A DNA stretch of 64,000 nt from Hippasteria phrygiana (taxonomy: Eukaryota > Echinodermata > Asteroidea > Valvatida > Goniasteridae), in the NCBI GenBank assembly GCA_037893225.1, contig JAZGUH010000412.1, positions 1,488,001 to 1,552,000 on the forward strand, written 5' to 3'. The stretch's first letter is position 1. The number at the start of each line of letters is the position of its first letter. The notes beneath the pieces are model-generated. The model was not told where the DNA came from, did not search any database, and was given only the letters and a program-made list of their open reading frames with translations. The translations under genes and the position numbers were made by a program. This document shows positions 24,846 through 35,523 of this stretch, in pieces.

Positions 24846-25516
24846 GACCGAATTGTGCACGTTCTTATGGGTGTAGGGGTGTTCTGGATGGATAGTACCT
24901 TTGGCGATGGGCAGCCGCCCCATGTTTATGGGTGCTCTTACCTCTGGTTCCAACAGTTCACCGTAGCTCATGTATGGCTCCACGGAACTGCTTGTGTACG
25001 GCAGTGGCCACACCCTGGTACCCTGACCTCGGCTGGTTAGCTAAACTACATAAGTGAACCTGCATAGTGGACTCCTGCAGGTGAGGGACCTCTTTCCTCT
25101 AGTACACAGTCAGCTCGGCAGCAGGGGCTGGCAGCTGCAGTCATAGCGTAGCCACTTTCTCCATATAAGTGTCTCCGGCATGTTGTAGCAGACCATCAAG
25201 CGGAGGAACTCGCTACTGAGTCAACGGTTGTTGGTCATCAGGCGTAGTGAGTTCGCCACTGCGGGGCAATCTTCCTTCATCTCAGCCGTCACGCCATGCG
25301 TTCCGCTGGTCCAGAGGGGAGCGTTTGTCCTGGGCATGCATTCGCTATCAACAACTTTTGCCTCGGCGCTCGGCGCCCCAGTCATGATTGCACGCCTTAA
25401 TCAGAATAAGCGACTGGCAATTCGGGGGTCATCCGTTTCGGGGACTTTCATTGCACGGCAAGGATCGCGTTCCAGGCAGGCGCGTCCGGGCCGACATCCT
25501 GCTACTGCCTCCCTAG

Positions 25517-26372
25517 TGTTAGCTTGTTGGAACGTTCGTTCCTTGGATATTCATACAGATCGTCAATCTTCTTTCCAAAAAAAAGTCTGCGATAGTCGAC
25601 CGCGAACTTACTCGTTTGGGCTTTAAGCGTCTGTGCTCTCAGTGAGACCTGGCTTACTGGAAGTGGCTCAATCTGTGAAGCTAACTTCTCCTTCTTCTGG
25701 AGTAGTTACCCTGATAACGCAAGACCTATGCATGGAGTTGGCCTTGCAGTTCAGAACACTCTGCTCCCATACATCCAACAACCTGTCTCCCACTCCCCCC
25801 GACTCATGTCCATGCGGATCTGCCTCAGTAGTGGCCTGGTCACTGTCATCTCTGCGTATGCTCCTACTCTCATGGCTAATTCTGTGGAGGACGAATTCTA
25901 TCAACTCCTTGACGATGCTTTGCTTAGCATACCAGCCGGGGATAGCATTGTGCTTGCCGGAGATTTCAACGCACGAATCGGATCTGATTACAGGTCTTGG
26001 AGTGGTGTGATTGGTCCTCAAGGCCAGGGCAAAATGAACGACAATGGGCATTGTCTTCTTGAGTGCTGTGCCGGCTACAATCTGTGTCTTACAAGCACTT
26101 TCTTCGCCGGTTCACCTCGCTCCAAGGCCACCTGGATGCATCCTCGATCACACCGATGGCATAAACTCGTCCACATCATCGTTAGAAAGAGGCAGCTGCG
26201 CGACGTTAAAAAATGCCATAGCATGCACTCTGCAGACTGTAACACGGACTATGCCCTTGTCTGCTGTAAGCTCAAAATGCAACCCAAAAAGTTTCATCAA
26301 GCTCAGCCGAAGCCAACCCCTGCAGTTAATACTTCTGCTACTCGGGACATCACCCGCGTCACTAAGTTCTGA
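25517..26372 (+). pseudogene. LINE AP-endonuclease domain, frameshifted
   Basis: LACWNVRSLD at about 25519 is the first endonuclease motif, read in one frame up to a stop near 25626. After a frame change, SETWL-type sequence continues. Then VISAYAPT and VLAGDFNARIGSD (the GDFN motif) are open to 26372. The domain nicks target DNA for target-primed reverse transcription. The H-containing final motif appears altered, with the region after DYALVCCKL drifting. Inactive in this copy. Confidence 0.8.
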
Positions 26373-26737
26373 GAGCTCCTCACCGATCATCTCAGTTCAT
26401 CTCCTACGCCTAACAATCCTGGTCTTGCATGGTGCAGGCTTCAGTCTGCAGTCACGGACTGCGCTCTCACCGCCTTTGGTCGGCGTACTCGACCACAACC
26501 CAACTGGTTTCGTGAAAGCGCTGACATTCTGCTCCCAGCTCTAGAGGCCAAACGTGCAGCCAGAACCAAAGCCACGATGCTTCACACCCGCTCCTCGTCG
26601 TCCGTGCTCCGTGCTGCTAAGAGTAACGTTCAACGTCTCACTCGAACTGCCCTTCGTCATTACTGGTCTGGTCTCAGTGCCCACATCCAACACTGTGCTG
26701 ACTCTGGAGATCTTCGTGGCCTGTACAACGGTATTAA

Positions 26738-26878
26738 CCCTCCTGTTCTCAGGGCCAAAATCGACCCAGCTGCTGTACAGATCAAAACCTATCAAATTTC
26801 AGATTGAAACACACACAAACTGTCAGAGTTGGTGTTTAGACATTTTGATAGGCTGTGATAGTTATAAGTATAGGAGGG
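26738..26878. mobile_element. piggyBac-like TTAA MITE, copy 2, nested in LINE
   Basis: 141 bp between TTAA at 26734-26737 and 26879-26882. Ends are CCCTCCTGTTCTC and TATAGGAGGG. Removing the element plus one TTAA joins LYNGI to KEAIGP in the LINE frame, so the insertion is precise and younger than the LINE. Copy 1 is at 9042-9174 in the opposite orientation. Confidence 0.85.
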
Positions 26879-27014
26879 TTAAAGAGGCCATTGGTCCTAC
26901 CCCAAAGAAGAGCGCTCCACTGCTGTCAGCTTCTGTGTAATCCTCTCTGATCCATCAGCACAGCTTGACCGTTGGGCAGAATACTACAACTCTCTCTATG
27001 CTAGCGATGCCGAG

Positions 27015-28690
27015 GTGAGCTCTGATGCACTAACCTCCCTGCCACAACTTCCCATCCTGCATGAGCTTGATAGTGATATCACCCTGGACGCAGTGAAACG
27101 TGCCATCAGTAGGCTTCAAAACAACAAGTCCCCTGGTGCAGATGGCATTCCTCCTGAAGTTCTGAAGTGTGGCGGTGCTGCTCTAACAACTGAGCTCTTC
27201 CATGTATTTCTGCTCTGTTGGCACTCGCATTGTCTCTCACAAGACCTAAAAGATGCGAGTATAATCACCCTCTACAAAAACAAAGGTAACAGACAAGATT
27301 GTAACAACTACAGAGGCATTTCTCTGCTGAGCATAGCTGGCAAGGTCCTCGCCCGTGTGCTACTTCCCAGGTTGCAGGTCATCACTGACAGAATTCTTCC
27401 TGAGAGCCAGTGTGGGTTTCGCACATCCCGTTCTACTGTCGACATGGTGTTTTCTCTTAGACAACTTCAGGAAAAGTGTATTGAGCAACAGGGCCTGCTT
27501 TACGTCGTCTTTATTGACTTGACGAAGGCTTTTGATTGTCAGTCGTTTTAGGCCTGTTTTCCACCTTGAAGCGCCTGGGCTGCCCAGACACACTTCTGTC
27601 CATCCTCATGGGATTCCACGATGACATGCAAGCCACAGTTCAATTCAACGGCTCTAAATCTAGGAAGTTCCCGATCCATTGTGGTGTCAAACAGGGTTGT
27701 GTGCTAGCTCCCACCCTGTTTGGGATCTTCTTCTCGGCTCTCCTCGACCGTGCCTTTCCTGACCCTTCTGGCGTATTGCTCCATACTCGCAGCTCAGGAA
27801 AGCTCTTCAACCTCTCTCGTCTCCGTGCCAGGCCTAAAGTCAGACGCGTCCTCATTCGAGAACTCCTGTACGCAGATGATGCTGCACTTGTCGCCCACAG
27901 TGAAACTGATCTCCAATTGCTGTGTAGCTCCTTTGCCAAAGCTTGCTCGGAGTTCGGCATGAATATCAGCCTTGGCAAGACAGTTGCTCTCTTGCAGGGT
28001 TCTCTAGTTCCTCCCACTATCTCCATCAACAGGACAAGCCTGAGCATGGTTGATGAGTTTGCATACCTTGGCTCTATCATCTCCAACACCAACTCTCTTG
28101 ATGCTGAACTCGACTCCCGAATCAGCAAGGCTGCAACCACATTCGGCCGACTTCGCCACCATGTTTGGAGCAATAGAGACCTCTCCATCAAATTGAAGAT
28201 CAGCGTCTATGTGGCCTGTGTGCTAAGCATCCTGCTCTACTGCAGTGAGTCGTGGACCACATACCGTCGCCAAGAGCGTCGTCTCAACTCCTTCCACTTC
28301 CGATGCCTTTGTCCATCCTTGGTATCTCCTGGCGTGACCATGTCCCAAATGTTTCCATTCTGCGGCTCACCGGAACTACCGACATGTTCACCCTGTTGAG
28401 ACAGCGCCGCCTACGGTGGGTCGGTCACGTGCATAGGCAGGTCGACGGCTGAATTCCTAAGAATATCCTCTACGGCAAACTTGCTTATGCTCCTCGCCCT
28501 CGCGGCCGACCCAGACTGCGATACAAGGATGTCCTGAAACGCGATCTTGCCGCTTTGGGATACCAATTACTACATGGGAGTCAACTGCCAGCAACCGTTC
28601 CCAATGGCGCTCTGCTATCTACAATGGTTGCTCTTTCTCAACACAACGGTACATAGATGACTGTGAGAGTCGCCGTCTCCATCGTCGCTT
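27015..28690 (+). pseudogene. LINE reverse transcriptase, frameshifted
   Basis: The first frame (27015-27551) has NNKSPGADGIPPEVLK, NYRGISLLSIAGKVLARVL, SQCGFRTSRSTVDMVF and VVFIDLTKAFD (RT motif A). A frameshift near 27535 moves into the next frame (to 28399) with GVKQGCVLAPTLFGIFF and ELLYADDAALVAHS, the YADD catalytic box at about 27868. A further shift gives MFTLLRQRRLRWVGHV and GRPRLRYKDVLKRDL. Catalytic residues are present but the ORF is broken at least three times. Confidence 0.88.
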
Positions 28691-28873
28691 ACGACGGGAC
28701 GGGCCATGATGATGATGATTAACTATTCTGTCATTATGGCTTTGCCCCTTACAGAACAAAAAAGTATAATGCATTTGTTCTACTTGTACATTCATACAAT
28801 GTCTCTATTTACAAAGCAATATCAAGTTATGTATTTCTGCAAAGAATTTGGATCATGCATAAGATAGTCATAC

Positions 28874-28992
28874 CTGCCCTGTACTGCCAGCATCTCTAAC
28901 TAGTTTGGAAGGCAACTTTCTTTTGCCAGTCTGTCTGGAGCTAGAAACAGTTGACATTGTGACTGTCTTGACAACTTCATTCGCATCAGCAC
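28874..28992 (-). CDS. PRKDC: DNA-PKcs exon n, variable linker
   Basis: Two bases plus 39 codons between TTTTGATAAG and CAG|GTATGA. The peptide is basic and Ser/Thr-rich (VSSSRQTGKRKLPSKLVRD). It occupies the place of the weakly conserved human linker around VSALSRAAQKGF. Similarity alone is thin. The call rests on correct splice sites, phase at both ends and position between two certain exons. It lies about 150 nt from the 3' end of the LINE. Confidence 0.82.
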
Positions 28993-29029
28993 CTTATCAA
29001 AATAAAAAGGAATAGGGGTGTCTCAATAG

Positions 29030-29960
29030 AAACGGTCAACTGAAATGGTTACAGCGACAAGAAAAAAGAAGAAAAAAAATACAAAACATGCTTTAAAATA
29101 CCGTGAATGTCTTTAAAATACATGTACTCCAGACAGAAAAAAATTGCATTGGAGCAAAATGCTTCTAGGTTAACTCCAGCCTCTAAAATAATATACAGTA
29201 GAATGCCCTTAAAAAAAACATAGGATCCAGTGTTCTAACCAGGCATTAAATAGCGCTAGCACCCACTTTGCTTTTGGGAATCAGCACTACGCTTGAATCC
29301 TGCCCCTACGCTACCACTACACTATAAATTTAGGAGCAAGGGTATATTCAAAACAATTTCAAATTAACTAAATTTTGCCTATATAATCTTAAAAACTTTT
29401 GCTCAAAAAAGTCAAAGGAAAGTCAAAGGAAATTGCCTCAGATTGCACCACAGAGTATCTAGAATTTTTCAGGCCCCTTAAGCGGATCCCGGATCCCACG
29501 CCGCAAGGGCTTCGTGCTCAGGGCTCGCATTGTTTATCCTTGAGCAAAGTGCCCTTACGCTTTAATTTCAGCCTGGCTAGAAACACTGATGGGATCCACA
29601 ACAAATGTTTAGCATAGCGGTCATTCGGTAGAGTGAATGATAGTATGTATTCAATATGAGTCTGGGAGCCAAAAAGGGTGTTCATTATGCCATCTGTTTG
29701 GCATAGAAAAACAAAACATTCAAAATTGGCAACTGATTGACAATCAGGTTGGGTTCTTAGCTACACCATGAAGAGGTCTCCCAGCCACAGTTCACAAAAT
29801 CACTGCTCCACTCAACTGAAAGACATACATAGTGCCAATGAACAAAAATTACCGTACAGAAAAGTTTGGAGATTGTTCTTGAATACTTCCAAAGACTGTG
29901 AAGAGCTAATTCTACTGGGAAATTGTTCCACAGGCACCGGAGCATGTACATAAAAGGCCT
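29030..29960. other. Intronic stretch, nothing recognised
   Basis: Between exon n and the hAT-like element. The frames are short and show no similarity. TATATTCAAAACA and similar AT runs only. Confidence 0.45.
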
Positions 29961-29966
29961 GATCAC

Positions 29967-30368
29967 TAGAGCTGTGCAACCGAACCAGATACCCGAGTAC
30001 CCGTCCGCTAAAGAATCAGTTCCAGATTATGAATAGAGTACCCGTAACCGAATTAACATATTACTTTAGTAATTTCTCAGACAATGAAAAGAAAGTTTGG
30101 GAATGTCATTTGTGGGGAAATTTCAAAATGAAAACCAGGATACATGGAAAAACAAAACAGATTAATGTTTATGACGCTTGCGAAAATGCAATTTACACTG
30201 TAAAGCTAGAGAGCTCACTGTACACACCAGCATCTTGTATGCACCAATGTGCAGACCTTTACCAACAATATGCACAGCAATTTCAGAGACTTAATTTTTG
30301 GGACTGGCTTTCTGTACCCGGGTACCGGTACTTTCGATTCCTGTACTACCCGTAAATGCACACCCCTA
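29967..30368. mobile_element. hAT-like MITE, TACCCG type
   Basis: 402 bp with ends TAGAGCTGTGCA and TGCACACCCCTA. Flanking octamers CTGATCAC and CCGATCAT agree at six of eight positions, consistent with an eroded 8 bp duplication. TACCCG/CGGGTA recurs near both ends. No transposase. A fragment of the same family is at 7495-7605. Confidence 0.65.
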
Positions 30369-30555
30369 CCGATCATCTGTACATTAACTGCACATTTATA
30401 TCAACTGCAATTTGCTTCATTTCAATTGTTATTTCATTATTCCCTCTCAACAAGTTTCTTTCAGCAAACAACACTAGGAGTTCTCAATTGACTACGAAAT
30501 AAGACAGCGCCACATAATATGCTAACTGCTTTTAGAGAGAAGTTTAAGTTCTAAC

Positions 30556-30715
30556 CTTGGGTAACAGTGGCCCTAAGATAGCCATCCAGTAGGGGTAGGA
30601 TTTCCTTGAGATGCGGTCGGAGAGAGTCTGAGGGGAGGTGCATCATCCATCTTTCCAGGGCTTCCAGGCCAGTCTCTGCCAGGGGGAGGTAACTCAGGCC
30701 AATACGAAATGTCAT
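30556..30715 (-). CDS. PRKDC: DNA-PKcs exon m
   Basis: Fifty-three codons plus one base, from TTTGCAG to CAAG|GTTAGA. It reads MTFRIGLSYLPLAETGLEAL and later LKEILPLLDGYLRAT. Human has [20 protein letters not shown] and YKDILPCLDGYLKTS. The exon and its neighbours preserve the human order with no extra sequence. A 402 bp hAT-like element sits about 190 nt downstream. Confidence 0.94.
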
Positions 30716-31194
30716 CTGCAAACAAAGAATAAGAAGTATGAGGAAGCTGGAACTATAAGCTGAACTCGGTCACCTCTACTCGTCTTCATAGTCATTGATT
30801 CATAGTCAATTCTATATGCTTGGATGCTTCTTCGAGTAGACTGAACCATTAGCAATGACTCTGGTTGGAATGTTGTATAACATGATATACATGTACCGTT
30901 TCAAAAAAATTTGTCACCTAAATTTTTTCTTCAGAAATATTTTACCTGCAAAAACACCTTTGTCTATTTTTGGCATTTGTAGCCTTCCAAAAAAGCTTTT
31001 ATTCTTGGTTGCTTTTGTGCATCTATTAAATGCACATGCCTGAATTCGTGTCGGGCTTCAAAATACTTCAAAATTTGTAAGGTGTGATTAAGTAAACACG
31101 TAATAAGGTAACATGGTATCAGGTTAAAGATGTTCAGCAAATTTGCCACCCCTGGTTAATTTCCCCACCCCGTGGAGACCCCTACCAATGCACC

Positions 31195-31511
31195 CTGCGA
31201 GTCACAGTGTTGAAATCGAGTCCTACAATCTGAGTACCAAGTTCTCCGAGCACATTCAGAACCGAGTACGGGCCGAGTCCAAGTACATTGATGATCAAAT
31301 CCTGGGCCTTTCAGGGTCCGAGTATGGGCTGAGTACGAGTCCGAGGGTGCAGTATCGAAAGAGAAAATCACCTATTGTATTATAGTACAAAATGCCGAGT
31401 CCGAGTACAAAAAGCCGAGTACGTGTGGAGTCCAATTTGTTTTTAGAGTACTGAAAATCGAGTTTGGGCCGAGTACTTAGTTTTACACGAGTTGTACTCG
31501 AGTATGAGTAC
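31195..31511. repeat. CGAGTAC/CGAGTCC-rich repeat at exon l donor
   Basis: About twenty GAGTAC or GAGTCC motifs, mostly plus orientation, turning to GTACTC near the right end (ACGAGTTGTACTCGAGTATGAGTAC). The right edge runs into the DNA-PKcs exon l donor, so the intron begins with repeat sequence. The left end is not well defined. Confidence 0.6.
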
Positions 31512-31772
31512 CTGTAGGGCAGGAACGACTTGTTGCACCTCCGCTTGTACGATCTCCTGGGGTAGGGAGAGCACCAGCAGCAGGCAGGATGCAAGCAGGT
31601 CATCTTTGTACTGCTTGAGACGAATCAAGACCTCCTTTGAGAACTTGGCAAACAGTGTGAAGCAGGCTGTGCGGTCGGAGGCAGAGACGCGGGGCGGCCC
31701 CGAAGAAGAGGAGGAATGAGCTTCCATATCCATGGAGTCTTCTTGGCTGTTGGGGTCAGACAGTTTGATGGC
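31512..31772 (-). CDS. PRKDC: DNA-PKcs exon l
   Basis: Eighty-seven codons in phase 0. The first third is Ser- and acid-rich (SQEDSMDMEAHSSSSSG), a likely disordered insert. Then TLFAKFSKEVLIRLKQYKDD and LLASCLLLVLSLP match human [33 protein letters not shown]. The acceptor is TTTCCTGTAG. The donor CAG|GTACTC overlaps the edge of a CGAGTAC-rich repeat, which is unusual. Confidence 0.93.
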
Positions 31773-32036
31773 CTACAGGAAATAGACAAGTAACTTTTAA
31801 GAGATACGTGTAAGATTGCCCTTTAGTCAAGATTTTGAAACTATTGACCAAAGTTCTTAAATACTGATCTTTCTTAAACTCCGTGTCCATCTACACTTTT
31901 TGAAATGCCAGAGGGGTGTCAAGTTGTCTTATGGATGACTTGGTTTGTTTCTTATTTTTGTGTACAAATATCAGTAAACAACGGGGCAACCGATTTTGCA
32001 AAATACATTATAAACAGTCAAGTTTCATACATGGTA

Positions 32037-32165
32037 TTACTCAAACCGTGGACCTTTTAATAACAAAGAGGACAAGAGGTTCCACGATTGTGTTAAGGTC
32101 CACGATTGAAAAACAAAAGAGGGACAATAGGAGGTCCACGATTTAAGGTGTTTACACACTTCTGT
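32037..32165 (+). repeat. Keyword repeat unit, CCACG type, shortened
   Basis: CAAACCGTGGACC, then TTCCACGATTGTG, GGTCCACGATTG, AAAGAGGGACAATAGGAG and GGTCCACGATTT, ending TTTACACACTTCTGTGCATG. The GTGTACAAAACC to GGCCTTCCG segment is deleted. Confidence 0.75.
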
Positions 32166-32174
32166 GCATGTGTG

Positions 32175-32372
32175 TGTGTGTTCTGTATATACTTGCGAGA
32201 ACAACAGGAGAAAGAAAATACAAAAGAACCTACAGTCCTCGCAAGTTAGTCCTTTTGTTGAAATCGGTCCTCGCACATAGAAATACGTGCCAAGTCTATG
32301 GGGTTGGGTTATATTAAAGTAACAATAGGAAACACAAAGCATTGTCCTCGCAAGTATTGGGAAAGTACGACT
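32175..32372 (+). repeat. Keyword repeat unit, CCTCG type
   Basis: Inverted keyword CTTGCGAG followed by AGTCCTCGCAAGT, GGTCCTCGCACAT and, after AACAATAGGAAACAC, TGTCCTCGCAAGT. A close copy is at 43115-43320. The spacer ACGGGGTTGGGTTATATTAA-like segment replaces the GGAGGCC part of the CCACG type. Confidence 0.75.
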
Positions 32373-32383
32373 TTGTGCATATG

Positions 32384-32840
32384 TGTGTCTGTCCGTAATT
32401 CGATTATCTCCAGAACCGGGCACTGTATGAAGTTGAAAATCGGCAGGTGTATTGCTCAGGACCCACGAATGTGCAGTGTTAAGTTCGAAGTTGTTTGGAT
32501 GAGCGGTTCTCAAAAAAGATGCAAAAAAGCAGCAATACTGGATGCCTAGACCCGCAAACGTTGCAGTATAGACTGCCACGCACTGCTGCATATTTTGAAT
32601 GGGCACTGCACTGTACTGTACCGCCATGGGTATAGACCACCACGCATGCAATGTGGCGTGATCTAATATGCAAATTAGACGCATGCGCATCAGTGTTACA
32701 AAACCGGCGCATCCCAAGAAACTCACTTCCAAAGCTGTGATACACCTGTGGCATGGAAACATACACCCATGGCTTTTTTTTTAACGAAAGCCAAGCAATT
32801 TGTCCGTTTCAAACAGGCACATTATGAATGGACACTGCAC
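32384..32840 (+). repeat. Dispersed repeat with TGTCCGTAATTCGATTATCT, intact copy
   Basis: Runs through CCAGAACCGGGCACTGTATG, AAGTTGTTTGGATGAGC, ACTGCCACGCACTGCTGCA and CATCAGTGTTACAAAACC to GGACACTGCACTAGTG. It aligns with 46185-46481 joined to 47340-47490 and so shows the uninterrupted state. Confidence 0.8.
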
Positions 32841-33124
32841 TAGTGTTGCATATATGATGGATCATTCTGAATTACATGTTTGATGAGTACATGTATTGTT
32901 TATTAGTAATAATATTCTTCTATATGAAGGTCAATCAAGTTTCTAAATATTGTTTAAAGGCAGTGTACATGATTGGTCATTGTTGCAATTTTCAGAAATG
33001 GGCGGATTTCGGGGTTAGTATTTTATAGGAAATATCGTTCTACTGGACCTGTTTAAAGTTTTACGTTGTTGGATGGCGAACAAAAACGGCGCTCATTTTC
33101 AAACGTCGGGCGGATGATAGCATT

Positions 33125-33228
33125 TAATCAAGGCGCGCGTGGCTACCTGGATGCGTGACGCGCCCCGAATGCCAGCATGTCCAGGGCGCGCCACTCATCC
33201 GGGTAGCCACGCACACCTTGACTAAAGG
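33125..33228. repeat. Imperfect palindrome with CGCGCGTGGCTACC arms
   Basis: TTAATCAAGGCGCGCGTGGC...TACCTGGATG pairs with CATCCGGGTA...GCCACGCACACCTTGACTAA across a loop rich in GCGCGCC. The family is unknown. Confidence 0.7.
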
Positions 33229-33289
33229 CTACAGGGCAGTTTTCCAATGATTTCCAGCTGGAAATCGTTGGAAAACGATATCAATTTCC

Positions 33290-33745
33290 ACTTTTCTTGA
33301 CAACGACAGCACACCTGGTGCCATAATTTCACAGGATGATTGAGACTACTAATAACTTACAGTCTAGTAAGGTATTTTGTAATAATTCAGTAAAAATAAA
33401 TTGGAGAATTACCAATCGTGTACACTACCTTAACTCGATGTTTCAAACAGTATGCTCTGTTCATCATCAGGAGTGTGACGAACAGAGCATACTGTTCTAA
33501 ACGTTTGTCAACTGTCTGCATTTTATCCTTTTTTCAATAGGAATTAAGACCATAAATGACAATAAAACAGCTTCCGATAATTGATCTTTTAAAAGAAGTA
33601 TGAAGTATCAGTTTTCTTGAGAATGACAGCACACCTGGTGCCATCATTTCACAGAATGATTGAGACTACTATTAACTTACAGTTTAGTATTCAGTAAAAT
33701 TTAAATTGGAGGATTACCAATCGTATACACTACCTATAAGTTCAA
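33290..33745 (+). repeat. Tandemly repeated ~140 bp block (two copies)
   Basis: 33290-33430 and 33605-33745 share TTCTTGA, GACAGCACACCTGGTGCCAT, ATTTCACAG, GATTGAGACTACT and GGATTACCAATCGT. A third partial copy is at 51345-51440. Between the two lies a 17 bp-arm hairpin (33446-33462 with 33480-33496). Confidence 0.75.
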
Positions 33746-34284
33746 TAACTATTGCAGCATTAAACTAAACTATGCCCCATCTTTGACAAATCTGCCAAGG
33801 ATTAAAGTTTGAATGTATAATGTATTTTTTGAAACTTGAAAATCTTTAACATCTTTTTCAAACATTTTAAAGGACAAGTAAAACGGCGAGTAAAATTTTG
33901 ACTTTTTTGACTTTTCTGATAGTTTATGCCTCCCCAAAACAAATATAACAAGTTTCATAAGTCTGAAAAAAAAAATTGTTTTTGAGCCTTTTCCTTCTGA
34001 GCCACTTTGACTCGATTCAGAAAAGGCAGAGGTCAACTGCGTGCTGTATCGCGCGAGTGATGACGTATACTTGTAGAAACATGACGACACTGTATTATAC
34101 GACAATGTTTTACGCAGAGTCTGTACGTAATTTTTTGTCTAAGGCTAGTATTACTTGCAAAGCGGACACACTGTCGCCTTTGAACTCCATTCAGCACTGG
34201 GAATCGAGGTGTGAGCTAGAGGATTATGTGGAAGAACCAGCCCCTCACACTGAAACAAGACCAGCTAATCTCTTCACAGTATGA

Positions 34285-34425
34285 ATAGGGTCGGGATGGG
34301 TAACTAGTCCACTGCAAGACATTAATATTGCCTCTACCCATATTAAGCTTAGAAGTGCTATAGCCCAGGACTGGGCTCGAACCATAACCTTTAATGTGCC
34401 AAACCACTAGGCCACAGCACTTCCA
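34285..34425 (-). repeat. tRNA-derived SINE or tRNA relic
   Basis: Reverse complement gives AGTGCTGTGGCCTAGTGGTT as A-box-like sequence and ATGGTTCGAGCCC as B-box-like, ending in a GGGCTATAGCACTTC body. The acceptor stem does not close properly, so it is not called as a functional tRNA gene. Confidence 0.5.
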
Positions 34426-34529
34426 CTGTTATGTCGAAAACAAATCTTCCAGCAGCATCAACTCCACGTACGTACGCGTGCGATATATGCGATATGGTGT
34501 TTGGCTAGTATCAACTGACTCTACACATA

Positions 34530-34971
34530 TGTGACCCGCTCCAGAAAAAGGTGATATAAGTCGCGCTATGCATTTACGTGTAATGGCCCTTTCAACGTTG
34601 TGAGGGTAAAATTTTTCGTCAAAATCTATTTTTTGTTTTTGTCTTTAATGACATCTTAAATATCTAAAGTTTCAGGTTTGGTGCACAACAATGTTGATTT
34701 CAGTGAATAAAGTGAAAAAATAACCTTTTTAGAGTGCATTGTTCGATTGCATTGTATTAGAACTAGCTATTTCAAAGTCTGTTTTCTCTGTTGTGTCATT
34801 TGAACTCCATAGAACTAATTAATATGCAAAAACGCGATATCTCCAGAACAGAAAGGGCTTTGGAGCTGTCATGTACCAAATGAAAGCTTACATTGCGGGC
34901 TTTCCAAACATGCATGGAACTCATCTTTCATATTTTGCGACATAATATACCTTTTTCCAGAGCGGGTCACA
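34530..34971. mobile_element. TGTGACCCGC MITE, copy 1
   Basis: 442 bp. Inverted ends are TGTGACCCGCTCCAGAAAAA and its counterpart TTTTTCCAGAGCGGGTCACA. The interior includes CGCTATGCATTTACGTGTAA and TGTACCAAATGAAAGCTTAC. Flanks are ATA-rich and the target duplication is unclear. A second, same-orientation copy of similar length is at 50201-50643. It has no ORF. Confidence 0.8.
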
Positions 34972-35186
34972 TATACGTCACGGGGTCACGTACATGCATT
35001 TACATACATAATGAGCTTTCGCGAAACAGGATAAATGGTTCAGAATAACAACCCTTTTTTCTTAAAATAAAAAAATCCCTCTCGTCTGCAAACTAATCTC
35101 CATCAATTAAAAGGGTATTTAAACTATCAGAAAAGTTTAAAAAGTCCAAATTTTACTAGGCGTTTTACTTGCCCCAATAAGTAATG

Positions 35187-35262
35187 CCAAATGTCATAAG
35201 TTAACTCTAATCCCCAAGGGTGCATGCAAAATCATGTTAAAATTGGAGGATTTGGGACTGTT
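35187..35262. repeat. Short TTAA-type MITE with GGGTGCATGCAAAATCAT
   Basis: TTAACTCTAATCCCCAAGGG, then TGCATGCAAAATCAT and AAAATTGGAGGATTTGGGAC. Related short copies are at 49757-49812, 52713-52775 and (tail only) 53107-53145. Confidence 0.6.
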
Positions 35263-35363
35263 AAATATATTAACAACAAATGTTATTGACATACTATTTA
35301 CAAATGTACATAAACAGAGAGCTTATAATTTTTACTTCTTCTGCAGATAAGAAAAAAAATTAC

Positions 35364-35523
35364 CTTGAAATATTGGATCTTGGAGCAGATGGTCATGCAG
35401 ACAGTCAGCAGCTTGTAAAATCCGCTGACCAATGGGAGTTGGCTGGACAACAGAATGACCTCATAGCCAAAGCGATAGACCCACTGCTTGAACAGTACCG
35501 GCTGTTGGGCAGGCAAGAGGTCT
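35364..35523 (-). CDS. PRKDC: DNA-PKcs exon k
   Basis: One base plus 53 codons. The acceptor is CTGTACCCAG and the donor AAG|GTAATT. It encodes LFKQWVYRFGYEVILLSSQ followed by LPLVSGFYKLLTV, against human [30 protein letters not shown]. This is one of the most conserved exons here. It ends in KIQYFK, as human does in KIKYFE. Confidence 0.95.

Larger units (their letters stand above)
24880..28722 (+). mobile_element. RTE-like LINE retrotransposon, decayed
   Basis: One non-LTR element about 3.8 kb long: a GC-richer 5' region, an AP-endonuclease ORF, a linker, a reverse transcriptase with YADD, a conserved C-terminal RRLRWVGHV module, and a 3' tail of ATGATGATGATGATT. Simple-repeat tails of this kind are usual in RTE-type LINEs. 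Several frameshifts and stops interrupt it, and a TTAA MITE sits at 26738-26878. It lies in the longest DNA-PKcs intron, opposite to the gene. Confidence 0.85.

Noticed and set aside
25228..28399. LINE endonuclease and RT frames as host genes
   Set aside because: GDFN and YADD motifs, frameshifts and the ATG-repeat tail identify a dead retrotransposon.
32037..32762. 241-residue minus-strand frame
   Set aside because: It spans two keyword units and a dispersed repeat, the same repeat is frameshifted elsewhere, and no domain is recognised.
33430..33500. Hammerhead ribozyme on the minus strand (CTGATGA ... GAAAC around an AACAG/CTGTT stem)
   Set aside because: The stem is not directly joined to the CTGATGA and GAAA core, and no stem I or III with a cleavage triplet could be drawn. 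A structure search would be decisive.
34285..34425. Functional tRNA gene
   Set aside because: A and B box-like sequences exist but no closed acceptor stem or anticodon arm. It fits a SINE head.
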